DNA of 64,000 nucleotides from positions 1,849,173 through 1,913,172 of the forward strand of contig CM030834.1 in assembly GCA_018105865.1 (NCBI GenBank), in the 5' to 3' direction. Positions 32,476-43,605 of the stretch are shown here, piece by piece. The DNA comes from Metaphire vulgaris. Its lineage: Eukaryota; Annelida; Clitellata; Crassiclitellata; Megascolecidae. Below the pieces are notes generated by a model that searched no databases, was not told where the DNA came from, and worked only from the letters and a program-made list of their open reading frames with translations. The position numbers and the translations under genes are program-made. Position 1 is the stretch's first letter. Each line of letters opens with the position of its first letter.

Positions 32476-33300
32476 GATAGAGACAGAGACAGAGGCAAAG
32501 ACAGAGACAAAGAAAGAACCAGAGAAAGATACAGAGAGAAACAGAAAATGGAATGATTTCCATGTTAAAATCTCCGTATCTATAGATGACAATTGGTAAA
32601 TTTAAAATCACCCGTAACCCGTGTGACCCATGACTCCCATTGACCCATCTCTGCTGGTAGATGTATCACAGAGACAGAGACAGACAGAAGACAAAGAGGA
32701 TAGAGAGAGAAGATAGGAGAACAGAAAGAGACTGTATAACATTGACTCAACACAACACAGCGAGGCGCCTCCTGCCTCTATTTTTATATGTTTATTTTTT
32801 TATTACTTTCTATTGGCGGCGTGAATTTAATTAGAATTCACATTTTGCCGTCCCATTTAATCACATCTTGCCAGCGGCTTTACTGCCCTAGATTTTGATG
32901 CGCGGTATACAGCGGTATTGCGACAGAAATACCGCGGTATTAAAATTGACGGTATTATGAACAGTGAGTGGGCTTGCAGAATACCGCGGTTTATCGTCAG
33001 TCGGTATTAATTTAAAATGAGCTTTCCTAGATTTTTTCACAATGAATGTCATCTCGCTTTCAATTTTAATATCTTTGGCAATGACGTCAGTGACTGACGT
33101 GATCTCGTAAAGTAAGTCGTAAAAAGTTTGTAAAAACTGAGTTACTGCGTAATTCGTTGTAATCATGACCCTTTTGTGCCTTGTATTACCCAGACTTTCC
33201 AGCCTACTTAACTGAGCTTATACTAACTAGCAATGTGACATATGAGTCAAATATTGATCTATTCGCCAAGAAACTAAAAACGTACTCATTCAATATCTCG
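31560..33300. other. Spacer with repeat fragments only
   Basis: Contains a degraded hAT-like piece at about 32125-32355 (GCCACGGCACACT.. and GCGGCACACTTG) and a purine-rich GAGA/ACAG tract at 32432-32530. No gene recognised. Confidence 0.45.
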
Positions 33301-33504
33301 TTCGTGTGTGATATGTAAAGCGCCCTCGACTTTAGCTTTTTGCCTTTATTATTGCGCTGTATAAATCGTTTGAATAACATAGCATAGCATAACTTAACTT
33401 CGTGTTAGTTACACTTTGCAATTAATGGCGATAATAGAAAATAGACCACAAAGTGATTAGAATTTATCTAAGAGTGGCGACATCACGAAATACAACAACA
33501 TATC

Positions 33505-33667
33505 GGTTGTGGACAAATGGAACAGTTTGGACGAGGCGGGAGTGACAGTTGAAACAGTAAACGGATTCAAAGGCTATCTCGGAAAACTAAGTTATTGAAT
33601 GCAGATGGTTACATCAGTGGGTTTTTTCCACACAGGCTTACTTAGCCTCCTAAACCACTTTAAATCA

Positions 33668-33744
<77 letters not shown>
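33505..33744 (+). repeat. LINE ORF2 end and SINE tail, then (TTA)n
   Basis: VDKWNSLDEAGVTVETVNGF is encoded at about 33510-33580, then a CACACAGGC..CCACTTTAAATC tail, then about 25 TTA units. Confidence 0.7.
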
Positions 33745-33747
<3 letters not shown>

Positions 33748-34417
33748 GCAATTTTACACGGTGTATAATTAATTTTCGTCCAGCATTTTCTAATACTGCG
33801 CATCACTAGAATATTAATTTGACGCAAACTGTTTTTCCCCGAGGCAGCGACAACGAAATGGATTTACCTATTTACCTTGGAAAGCGATAGCCGTGAATTC
33901 TATTTTGAAAACGGTCGAGACAGCAAAGCAATAACTACACTGCACTCATAGAAAATGCTGTGAAGAACCTAGTCGCTGGATTGGAGAGGGTGGTGGTGGC
34001 GGTGGCGGCGGCGGAAAGGTCAAGGTTCAAGCGATAGGCCTACTCAAGTGCACGCGGCTTAGCTTTCTGAGTGTCCAGTTGAGTGCGGATTGGAGCGATT
34101 CAATACAGAAATCGCATGGATCAGACAGAAATCAAAGAAACTCGGATACAGTAAACGGACGGATGAAAACACAGGTTGGAAAAGAGAGACAACGCGGCGG
34201 ATGAAAGTAATCGCGAATGTATAGTTTGAGTCTTAATTCTGTTTTGTAAATTGTGGGGTCGTCGGTTGCATTTAGTGTTTTGACAGCAGTGGTTAAATTG
34301 CTTTTTCAGAGGTACCGGATCTCATTGATCTCCTTATTTTTCCTCCGATCACAAAATTTCTTCACAACTGAACAAAACAAGTTACTTTGCCAAAGTCGGC
34401 AAGTATTAGGTCTACAT
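33745..34417. other. Spacer without recognised gene
   Basis: Short GGT/GGC run near 33990; nothing else supported. Confidence 0.35.
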
Positions 34418-34654
34418 TAGTATGCGCACCAGTAGTTTGCGCACCTGGGAGTTTGCGCACTAGGAATTTGCGCACCAGGGTTATGGTAAGGGTTAGGGTT
34501 AGGTTTAGGGTTAGGTTTAGGGTTAGGGTGAGGGTTAGAGTTAGGTTGAGGGTTAACTTTAACCCTAACTCTAATCCTAACCCTGGTACGCCCCTGGTGC
34601 GCAAATTCCTAGTGCGCAAACTCCCAGGTGCGCAAACTGCTGGTGCGCATACTA
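34418..34654. mobile_element. Palindromic element around a TTAGGG-like core
   Basis: The left arm (about 65 bp) has four TTGCGCACC-type units. The right arm is its inverted copy almost base for base, ending TGGTGCGCATACTA. The centre (34485-34585) is GGTTAGGGTTAGG then inverted ACCCTAACTC. The termini look like a foldback transposon; class not assigned. Confidence 0.75.
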
Positions 34655-35211
34655 TGCTACACCAAGTATTATTGTAACAGTAGTTACAGTACTATAGTCG
34701 CGGAAATTAACGATTAATTATTCGAATAGGGCCTAATCGTTAACCTTTGTAATTGGCTAAAATTCGATCGATCGATTATTTTGACTAATCGAACAGAAAA
34801 TGGCATCGCCATAATAATTATAGCTGTAGCATTGTAGCAGTATTGCTGTATTGGGTAATTCCTGTTGCACATCAGCTGACAGTAAAAATACGTACCGGAT
34901 TTTCAAAAGTACGTTCCGGATCTGATGTCAGACGCCTGGATCGGTGATTTGGCAAGATTCTGCTGAATTTAACCCCAGCTTAACAGTGAGGCCCCAGAAG
35001 CCAGATATTTTTCATAGTCATGTGACCATTTGAGAACATTTTTCAAGCACTGTTTCAGGACCGGAATTAAACGCGATCTCTTTAATATAATATTGATTTG
35101 GAAATTACACGAGGTTAGTTAATAGATGTAGATCGATCAGTAACTGCTATGTCGTCATCATAATAACGCACTTCAGCGGGCCCCTGGGCCTTCCGGCGCG
35201 CCCTCCATAAC

Positions 35212-35213
<2 letters not shown>

Positions 35214-35266
<53 letters not shown>

Positions 35267-35289
35267 TAATAATAATAATAATAATAATA
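35214..35289. repeat. (AAT)n microsatellite
   Basis: About 24 AAT units with one break. Confidence 0.95.
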
Positions 35290-35324
35290 TTGATAGTGCA
35301 TTATTGCATATGATAACTTTGTTT

Positions 35325-35515
35325 GTGGACACGCCCAGGCCCCCTCTACAGATCACCGGGCCTCTGGGCATACGTCTGCTTCCTCCTCCCTCCCTCCCTC
35401 CCCTCCCTCCCTCCCTCCTCCCCTCCTCTCCCTCCCCTCCCCTCCCCTCCCCTCCCTCCCTCCCTCCCCTCCCTCCTCCCTCCCTCCCTCCTCTCTCAGC
35501 GTGCCTGCTCTTGAT
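35325..35515. mobile_element. Right part of CAGGGCC-family element with expanded CCCT tract
   Basis: CCCCCTCTACAGATCACCGG through CTCTCTCAGCGTGCCTG matches the right side of 40101-40347. The middle is a CCTCCC expansion of about 110 bp. Confidence 0.5.
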
Positions 35516-35718
35516 GGGGTCATACAACAGCCGCTTTCTGTGGTTATTCGTCTTTGGCGCGACCAACAAACCGAAGTAGACGAGGCAACGATGTCGATAT
35601 TTTCCGACGAAGTGTTATTAACAGCGCATTCGCCGTTTGGGTCCGGTCCAGTCTGAGGTCGGAGAAAGACCTCGTACACGCGGTAAGTACTACGGAATGT
35701 GCTGGATACGGGTTAAAA

Positions 35719-36010
35719 CAGGCCCGTCGGAACGAATTTTCAGTAGGTGGGTGCAGATCTTCTCCAGGTAAAAGCAATAGCGTCATTTCACACTTTTCTT
35801 GGGGGCGAGATAATTTTTCGAAAATTTTTTGCAAATTTTGGCAATTTTTGGGCCAATTTGAGCAAATTTTGGCAATTTTTGGGCCAGTGTTATCAAATTT
35901 TGGCAATTTTTGGGCCATTTTTAGCTGGAAGGGGGTGCAGACAGGGTGCAGACCATCTTCTTTCCAGGGGTGCAGCTGCGCCCCCTGCACCCCCACTTCG
36001 TACGGGCCTG
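35719..36010. mobile_element. hAT-type MITE, CAGGCCCGTCGGAACGAAT family
   Basis: Starts CAGGCCCGTCGGAACGAATT, ends CTTCGTACGGGCCTG, perfect flanks GGTTAAAA. The interior has three repeats of TTTTGGCAATTTTTGGGCCA. Confidence 0.88.
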
Positions 36011-36165
36011 GGTTAAAAGGCTGCTGTTGTTTGGATAGGAAGAATGTTTCCATCATATTGATGGATCGGTTTAGTGTCTGATGGAATAAAAAACAACCAA
36101 ACGTCTGGCGCTGAGGAATTGCGTTTAATTAAAAGAGAAGCAACTATTGTATGAATGCTGTTTTT

Positions 36166-36474
36166 CAGTGTTTATTCTAGCCCTTCTCTGGGGGGAATAC
36201 CCCCAGTTAAAAAATTTCCCCCCCCCCCAAATTTAAAAAAAATATATTGCATGGGGGTGGAAATCCCCCCCCCCCAAAAGTGTGACGACGGGGGGTTTTA
36301 TTTTGTGCAGAGGGGAAAATGTTAGGAGAACAATTATTTTGCTTGCCAGGGCATTCGAGAAGGGTAAAAAGATTTAAAAAATATCAGGGAAGATAACAGC
36401 ATGACGGATGACCCTTTTTTGCTTGTTACAACATTTTTGAAGGAAGAAAGGCAAGGTGGATAGAATAAACACTG
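36166..36474. mobile_element. hAT-type MITE, CAGTGTTTATTCTAG family
   Basis: CAGTGTTTATTCTAG and TAGAATAAACACTG are inverted termini; flanks CTGTTTTT and CTGCGATT match poorly. Same family as 42470-42638 and 63522-63721. Confidence 0.7.
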
Positions 36475-36489
36475 CTGCGATTAATCGCA

Positions 36490-38345
36490 TTATTCGATAT
36501 AGATATGTGTTCAGACATGGACACGCGTGTTTGGTCCACCCGTGGGTTGAATTGGGTGGGGTGAGAAATGTCCATGTTTATGGTGGGTTCGGTTGGCTAC
36601 ATAACCCATTTTATTGATTGATTTTCTGCGGTCAATAAATGGTTTTGGAAACTGTTATGTATTATGGCGGGTTGGGTTGGGTTGGGTGGAGTCATGTAAC
36701 CCTATTGCTTTCGTGGGTTGGATCGGTTTGGAATCATGATGGGTTGGGCTGGGTTTCAAAAAATGGACACATGCTCATGTCTGGTTATGCTACGTGATTA
36801 CATAGTAATGATTGTAATAAAGAAAACGATCAGAAGTTTATCGACATTGTATATTCGCCGCGAGAATGATAAATCGAAAAAAATCAGAAGCCAAAATGAA
36901 AATATCAACACACTGAAATGGTCCAGCAAAAGCATCATGTCCATTGACATCAATGCTTTGGCCGAATCATAAAATATACAACGCTGATAAACTTCTAACG
37001 GTTTTTTTTATTATAGGGACCTAAATTTCTGCTGTTTCTCAACAATTCTGGATAATGCATCAGCAAGTATATACAATTATACATGTAGATGAACAGGAGT
37101 CATACAGTATTTGAGAGCCGCAATCCAGAAGTGAATGTGCTATCATTAATTTATAATATATTCGTATAAATCTTTAGCTCAAACTAAATTTAATATAATG
37201 GATGTTGCAATTAGCTACAACTGCCTGACGCAGAGATAAGCAATGATCAAATTCATATGGATGTCCCAGTCAGTTGATTTCTATAATATAATATATAATA
37301 TAATATAAAAAGGTTTAAAGTGGTTCAGTAGGGACTGCCCTGTGTGAGAACCACTGTAACAGAATTATTTGTCTCCGGCCCGTTTTCTGTCTTCTATTTT
37401 GCTCCGATCGAGGCCCGGACAGAGCAAGTTGGTGGGCCGGATGCGGACCGTGGGTTTTTGCATCCCTGGTCTGTGACATTTTTGGCAATATCTTTAAATT
37501 TCTCTAAGTCTCATGTTCCGAATTGTAATATCAGAAATGCATGCATAAATTCCACGTTGAACAACAGAGTTTACAGGTAAATTTGTTTTCGTATCTGGCC
37601 TTTTTCGCAAAAACGAGCCAGCCGTTGTATATATTCTTACTTATAAAGCGTATTTGATGGAGGCGAATTGTCGATTCAGATCAATACTCTCACATCGATT
37701 TCGAGAGAAAAAATAGCGCATAAATAGTTGTCAAATGCGCAGAGCAGACGCCTGAGAATCACTCTATATCTATTTGATTTTTACAGGAAACTCGTGATTT
37801 GAAAATCTCGTTTGTTTTTAACGCAGAAAACGAATATGAATGGTGCTAAAGTGTGGTGAGAAATTTGCCAACCTAAAATAATTTGCTGTAACAATACTCG
37901 CAGTGTGCTTGGCTTCTCATACGCTTGCGAAGAGACATCTTGTTCGAATATAATAACATATCTAAACGCGAGATACTGTACTTACTTACTGAGACCGCTG
38001 ACCGATTCAGGATTGCAGGAAGAATTTGCCATTATACCAGATTTCAAAAACGATTCTTGAAAATTGCGATCAACTAGGCCTACATGCGGCTCATTTGAAC
38101 AGAGAAATGTACATACTACATAGTGTGATAGAAGTAAAGTAATTGTAAAGTAACCTAAGTAGTAATACAGCAAAGGTCGACGTGTGTGAATCATGGAAAT
38201 GCAAATAATCAGTGTGAATTAGCATTGTAAATGAGCATGAACATGGGGGTTGGGTCGACCAATGGGTTGGATTGAGTTGGGTTGGGTCAGAAATTTCCAT
38301 ATTTATGGTGGGTTGGGTTGGCCACAAATCCTATGTTATCGATAA
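36490..38345. repeat. GGGTTGGGTTGG-type dispersed repeats in gene-free DNA
   Basis: GTGGGTTGAATTGGGT and GGTGGGTTGGGTTGGCCACA style segments occur at about 36535-36770 and 38245-38330, with inverted relatives near 42430-42470 and 42820-42850. A SINE hairpin tail (GTGGTTCAGTAGGGACTGCC) lies at 37320-37362. No gene recognised. Confidence 0.45.
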
Positions 38346-38527
38346 ATTTTCTACGTGCAATAACAGGATAGAGGGGGACTCAAATCATCTCTCGCAGGTG
38401 TCCTTAATAAAGAAATCACAGACAGTGGGAAATACGCCGCAGACAATCGTTTATGTAGTTCTAGATTTCGTTCGCACGTGTCGACAGAATTGCTGGCTGT
38501 CCAGCTGCAATTATTATTATTACTTCC

Positions 38528-38855
38528 GGGCTGAGAGAGAGAGAGAGTCAGACAGAGAGAGAAAGAGAGAGAGAGTGAGGGTGAGGGTGAGGGAGAGAGA
38601 GAAGCAGACAGAGATAGACAGATAGACATATAGACAGACGACAGACAGAGAGAGGAAGGGAGAGGGAGACAGAGAAAGTAGAGAGGGAGAAAGAAAGAGG
38701 AGAGAGGGAGACAGAGAGAGGAGAGAGACAGGCAGACAGACCGATATAGAGAGTGAGAATGAGAGACAGAGACAAAGAGATACAGACAGAGAGTCAGAGA
38801 GAGGCAGACAGAGAGAGGGATACATAGACAGACAGACAGACAGACAGAGCGTTTG
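38528..38855. repeat. Purine-rich GAGA/GACA tract
   Basis: About 320 bp of degenerate GAGAGACAGA; encodes only low-complexity frames. Confidence 0.9.
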
Positions 38856-39162
38856 ATTTAAGAGCGACGCTAAATGCCAGGCAGTCCAGGTATAGTGGAG
38901 AAACACTGACTCCTAAATTCAGGACAAAAATGATGACGATGGTAATGAATGGCAGAACACGCAAATGACCATGTAAAAAATCGGTTTCCGCTGCGCGATG
39001 AACACGTGACTTCCACTTTCAATTTCTGTCTCTGAAGTCCTTGAAGCAGTTCGTCTTCAATGGTAGGTCGTCATGGTAACAGTGCACGACCTCGATTCCT
39101 TTTAAGCACGCATCGCAGCCTGAATATCTCCGGCATTATAATTACGACGCTAAAAGTAGCTC

Positions 39163-39540
39163 ATGACTGATTGATTGGTTGGTTCATTGATTGGTTCATT
39201 GATTGGCTGGTTTGGTGGTTGGTGATTGATCGATTAGTTGATTAATTGATTTATCGATCGATCGATTGATTGATGGACTTATTGATTGGTTCATTGATTG
39301 GTTTATTGGTTGGTTTATTGATTTGTTTATTGATTAGTTTATTGATTAGTTTATTGATTGGTTTATTGATTGGCTCATCGATTGGTTTTTTTGATTTGTT
39401 TATTGATTTGTTTATTGATTGATTTATTGGTTTATTGATTGATTGCTTTTCTTATGCTGCAATTTAATTGATTGATTCCTCTGTTGATTGATTGATTGAT
39501 TCATTCATTAATTGCTTGATTGGTTGGTCGGTTGATTCAA
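39163..39540. repeat. Degenerate ATTGATTGGTTT satellite
   Basis: Repeated TTGATTGGTTTA tetramer-based units over about 370 bp. Confidence 0.9.
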
Positions 39541-39859
39541 TTTATTCATCTATTAATAATAATCATCTTTATTCGTGACAAGCACAGCATAAAAAAGTAG
39601 TACACAACCAGTAGTACACAACCAAGGAAAACACAAATCAACTGAACAAAACTAAATAATAATAATAAAAAAATAATAATAAAAAATAAACCTAATAATA
39701 AACAAATACACTAAGAACAAACTTTACTTTATTAATGTCACTGAACTGTGTTTTTGTTTTTCAGACTTGAAACAACTCTTCGAAGGTTTTCTCTTCGATG
39801 CTGGTGTCCGTGAAATCGTCAAGACATCCAAAGGGATATTCGTCACGAGAGATCATGAC

Positions 39860-39916
39860 TGCTGGAAGACGTCTGCTGGAAGACGTCTGCTGGAAGACGT
39901 CTGCTGGAAGACGTCA
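39860..39916. repeat. 14-bp tandem repeat (4 units)
   Basis: TGCTGGAAGACGTC repeated four times exactly. Confidence 0.95.
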
Positions 39917-40100
39917 TTGCCATTCGCCATTTTAGTCCAGATCGAGTTTTTGCTCTGTTGAACATCAGATGCCATTAAGACCGGCAGGAGATATTGAAAT
40001 GGCGATGGCAGAGAACAGCCATTCTGAGAACATATCACCACATCGTTCGCCGATCTGGATTAAAACGAATAAAATATAAAAAGAGGAAGATAATACCCGA

Positions 40101-40347
40101 CAGGGCCGTCGAGAGAAATTCCGGGCGCCTGGACAGAACAGCCGCCGGACCCCGAAAGTGGTGACGACCTTTTTTTGCTTGTCAGTCTTATCAGGAGTCA
40201 GTTACAACTTAAAACCTGTCTTGTGCCTCGTTAAAGGGCCCCGCGCCCTAACCTGACCCTAACTGCGGACCCGCCCGGACCTCCTAACGATCGCCGGGCC
40301 CCTGGGCATTTGCCCCTCCCCTGCCACCTCCTCTCTCGGCGGGCCTG
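40101..40347. mobile_element. hAT-type MITE, CAGGGCCGYCGAGAG family
   Basis: Starts CAGGGCCGTCGAGAGAAATT and ends CTCTCGGCGGGCCTG. Flanks ATACCCGA and GTACCAGA (two mismatches). Contains GACGACCTTTTTTTGCTTGT. Confidence 0.75.
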
Positions 40348-40379
40348 GTACCAGACTATGACAAATGACGTTCCTCTTT

Positions 40380-40656
40380 CAAACTCTCCCTTTCTCTGCC
40401 TCCTGACTGTCTCTGTCTTTCTCTGTCTGTCTCTGTATCTGTATCTGTATCTCCCTCTTTCTCTATCTCTGCCTCTACCTCTGTCCTTCTCTTTCTGTCC
40501 CTCTCTCTGTCTCTCTCTCTCTCAAACTCTTCCTGTCTCTCTGTCTCTCTGGTTGTCTGTCTCTCTCTGTCTCTGTCTGTTTCTGTCTCTGTCTCAGCCT
40601 CTTCCTCTATCTCTACCCCTACCTCTGTCTTTCTCTATCTGGCTTTCTCTCTCTAT

Positions 40657-40720
<64 letters not shown>
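40380..40720. repeat. Pyrimidine-rich CT tract upstream of the receptor gene
   Basis: CTGTCTCT-type repeats end in a pure (CT)n run of about 60 bp at 40660-40719, about 160 bp before the receptor start codon. Confidence 0.92.
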
Positions 40721-40724
<4 letters not shown>

Positions 40725-40876
40725 TCCAATCAAACCTCGGTGCGTTTAGAACCATCCGCCTGTGTCCAGAGCGTCTTTCCGAGTGAAGAAGAAGCGCCGA
40801 TCTGAGTCTGATCAAAGTATCTTTAACAGAACACACGGACGGCGCGAGACATTTTTCACCGCCCCAGACTCCGGCG

Positions 40877-42310
40877 ATGTCGAGGCCTTCCCGTCTCGTC
40901 GTAACCGTCGCCGACAACCGGACCTCCGCGCCCGGTCCAACGGTCGCCGGTCACGGCCAGCCGATGACGCTGGAGGCGGCCGAGCGCATCTTCAGCGCCT
41001 ACATAGTCCCGTGCGTCTGCGTCTTCGGCATCGCCTGTAACGCCTTCAACACCGTCATACTCACCCGACGCGGAATGAACGGGTCGCCGTACACCTACCT
41101 CCTCGGCCTCGCCGTCACCGACATCACGGTGCTGGCGCTTTCGCTGGTAGAGAGCGCCCTTGCCAAGCCCCTCGGACAGGGCGTCTACCTGTGGCAACTG
41201 TACGACGCCTACGTCTTCTACCCGCTGGCGAACGTCTTCTCCAATTCTAGCGTTTGGATAACGCTGACGATGACCATCGAACGGTACATCTCGGTCCGCT
41301 ATCCTCTGAAGGCGAAGGAGGTCTGCACGCGGCGACTGGCCCGGAGGACCATCGTCGCCACGGTGGCGTTCGCCCTGGTCGTCAACACGCCCCGCTTCTT
41401 CTGTTCGTCGGTTGTCCGGAATTCCGTCGGGTCCTACGATCGCCGGTCGACGGACTTCGAGTCGAGCGACTTCTATCGTCGCTTCACCTGGCTGCACGTC
41501 GCCCTGCTGCACTTCATCCCCTGCGCCCTGCTCATGTACCTGAACGCCAGCCTCATAGCCATCGTCTGCCGGGCGAATCGCCGCCGGGCGCAGCTGCGAG
41601 CGTCGCCGACCGGACAGGGACCGTCGGTCTCCGTCGCCTTCGACGCCGCCGCCGCCGCCGCCGCCGGGTGTCACTCGGCCGAACAGATCCGGCTGACCGT
41701 CACCTGCATCGCCATCATCTGCCTCTTCCTCGTCTGCATCGTTCCGTCGGCCTTCTCCAACCGGCCCGTCGCCAAGGCGCTGTTCGGACGCGACCAGACG
41801 ATGACCGAGTTCACCGACGGGGCGTTCTATCGTCTCCTGCGCGTCGTCACCAACCTGCTCGTCTACTGCAACCTGTCACTCAACTTCGTCCTCTACTGCG
41901 TCTTCAACCACAAGTTCCGCTACGCCCTGCGCTACTTCGGCCGGACGTGCCTCCACCGAGCCGCCCGTCGCCTGCTGGTCCCCGTCGCCACCGCTGCCTC
42001 CTCCTCCTCCGCCGGGTCCGGTCGCTTCCGGCGTCTGTCCAGCACGCCCTCCGAGTCCGTCAGACTGCCGTCGTCGTGCGCCGTTATACACGTCCGCGGT
42101 CACGTGACCGGAAAGAGCGAGGCCGGCGGAGGAAGAAGGCGAAAGAAGAAGACCGTCGGACATCCGGCGTCCGGCGACGATCGGAGAGACTACTTCCGGG
42201 AGGAAGCGGAAGGAGGAAGAGGAATGATGCGTTTCCAGTTTCCGCTCAGACAATATCCGAGATGTGAATGCGACGTAATGGCGTCAAACGTTAAGCCATA
42301 CTTTGAGTGA
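40877..42310 (+). CDS. Intronless rhodopsin-class GPCR, FMRFamide-receptor-like (477 aa)
   Basis: Seven hydrophobic segments lie at about 39-62, 72-93, 110-134, 155-174, 204-230, 270-292 and 320-342. Family marks are visible: Asn55 in TM1, Asp82 in TM2 (LAVTD), ERY at 135-137 followed by ISVRYPL, VCIVP (286-290) in place of CWLP in TM6, and NFVLY (336-340) in place of NPxxY in TM7. The outside N-terminus has one glycosylation sequon (Asn14). Loop 3 contains an alanine run, and the basic tail of about 130 residues is long. The ERYISVRYPLKAK segment and NxxLYC end resemble peptide receptors of the FMRFamide type; ligand unknown. The expected Cys at the outer end of TM3 is absent (Ala111), although loop 2 has Cys176. 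Codons are strongly C/G-ending, unlike the AT-rich surroundings. A large minus-strand frame here is a shadow. Confidence 0.95.
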   Translation: MSRPSRLVVTVADNRTSAPGPTVAGHGQPMTLEAAERIFSAYIVPCVCVFGIACNAFNTVILTRRGMNGSPYTYLLGLAVTDITVLALSLVESALAKPLGQGVYLWQLYDAYVFYPLANVFSNSSVWITLTMTIERYISVRYPLKAKEVCTRRLARRTIVATVAFALVVNTPRFFCSSVVRNSVGSYDRRSTDFESSDFYRRFTWLHVALLHFIPCALLMYLNASLIAIVCRANRRRAQLRASPTGQGPSVSVAFDAAAAAAAGCHSAEQIRLTVTCIAIICLFLVCIVPSAFSNRPVAKALFGRDQTMTEFTDGAFYRLLRVVTNLLVYCNLSLNFVLYCVFNHKFRYALRYFGRTCLHRAARRLLVPVATAASSSSAGSGRFRRLSSTPSESVRLPSSCAVIHVRGHVTGKSEAGGGRRRKKKTVGHPASGDDRRDYFREEAEGGRGMMRFQFPLRQYPRCECDVMASNVKPYFE

Positions 42311-42469
42311 ATACTTTGACGAATACTTTCACGAATACTTTCACGACTCCGATGAGTAGAATTACGCATAGATTCGTTGAATGCCTTCAGCAACAGATAC
42401 ACCGCAGGATACGTGGATATGGGTCCGTTTTTTTAAACCCAACCCACACCATCATGATTCAGACCCAAC
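42311..42469. other. 3' flank of the receptor gene
   Basis: ACGAATACTTTC repeats follow the stop. No polyadenylation signal is obvious before the MITE at 42470. Confidence 0.4.
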
Positions 42470-42638
42470 CAGTGTTCATTCTAGGCCTTCTCCGGAGTGG
42501 AGAGAATTCGCCCCCAAAGTTTGAAATTCCCCTCCCACAATTTTTTTTACATTTTGGCAAGTATAGTATGACCTCCGCAAGGTCTGTTCCCCCCAATGTT
42601 AAACTCCCCCAATGTCTAAGTGGCTAGAATAAACACTG
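42470..42638. mobile_element. hAT-type MITE, CAGTGTTTATTCTAG family
   Basis: Starts CAGTGTTCATTCTAGG, ends GCTAGAATAAACACTG. Flanks GACCCAAC and GACGCGAC (two mismatches). Confidence 0.75.
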
Positions 42639-43417
42639 GACGCGACCCACGAAAGCAATAGGGTTACTTTACCCGACCCAACCCTCATCATCATCATCAT
42701 CATCATCATAGTTGCTTTCTGCCAACTCATTAGCGGCAATAGCTAGACACAAAACTTTTCCATTTATCTTTTTCCGTTGTTAGTCTCGTTCCATCTATTA
42801 TTGTTGTCTGGTATCTTTCAATGACCCAATGACCCAACCCACCATAATACATTTTCTTAAGCCATGATTTATTTTCTGACCTAACTCATGTCAATGTCTG
42901 GTACACCATTGCCTCTGTTTTCAGGTTTCATCTCCCCAGAGCGCATGGAGTTTTTTATTCATTTCGGGGTTTTATGCTTTGTTCACGTCAAAATCTACTT
43001 GAATTCTCTGTCCCGTCTATTTTTGCATTCATTTCTTTGATAAATTGTGACACATACAATACAACACAACACAAAATCGCTTTATCAGATCAACTGTATA
43101 GCAAAATGCAAGTTCAACCCGTAATACGTAATAGAGTGTGCCCGGGTAAAAAGTTTACCAACTCTATTTTCACTAACTTTTTAAAAACTTGGCCGATTTC
43201 CATAAAAATTTGCAGTTTAAAACAGGAATGGATTGGTTTCGGATAGACGCAAACATTGCCTGAAAAAGTTTTCAATTAATATTCAAAATGTCCACCCAAT
43301 CTATCTATCTTGCTACCTGACTATCTATTCAGCCATTCATATATTATAGAACTAATTCATTAATAAATAAATAAATAAATAAATAAATGGTCGATGTAAC
43401 TATTATTTTAAATAATT
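42639..43417. other. Spacer without recognised gene
   Basis: A short (CAT)n, GGGTTGG-type repeat relatives and (AAAT)n at about 43365-43388. Confidence 0.4.
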
Positions 43418-43605
43418 CAAGGAACATTATCCGGAGGACGATCAAGCGAAAGACAGCCTGGCTAGATAACATAACAACATGGACTGGACTCTCGTTTCAA
43501 ACATGATTCGGAAAACAGAAGAACGACAGACATGGAGAGATGTGATGCATAGTGTAGCCCAACCTCACATAGAGGATGGCTAAACAGAACAGAACAGAAC
43601 AGAAC
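43418..43605 (+). pseudogene. LINE ORF2 3' end with ACAGA tail
   Basis: Copy of 1000-1190 (GGAACATTATCCGGAGGACG, TGGCTAGATAACATAACAAC) with small deletions, ending in (AACAG)n. This looks like the true 3' tail of that LINE family. Confidence 0.7.

Noticed and set aside
40856..42267. Long minus-strand and third-frame open readings across the receptor gene (272, 337 and 125 codons)
   Set aside because: They are shadows of the GC-rich receptor frame; only the 477-codon frame has membrane segments and receptor motifs.
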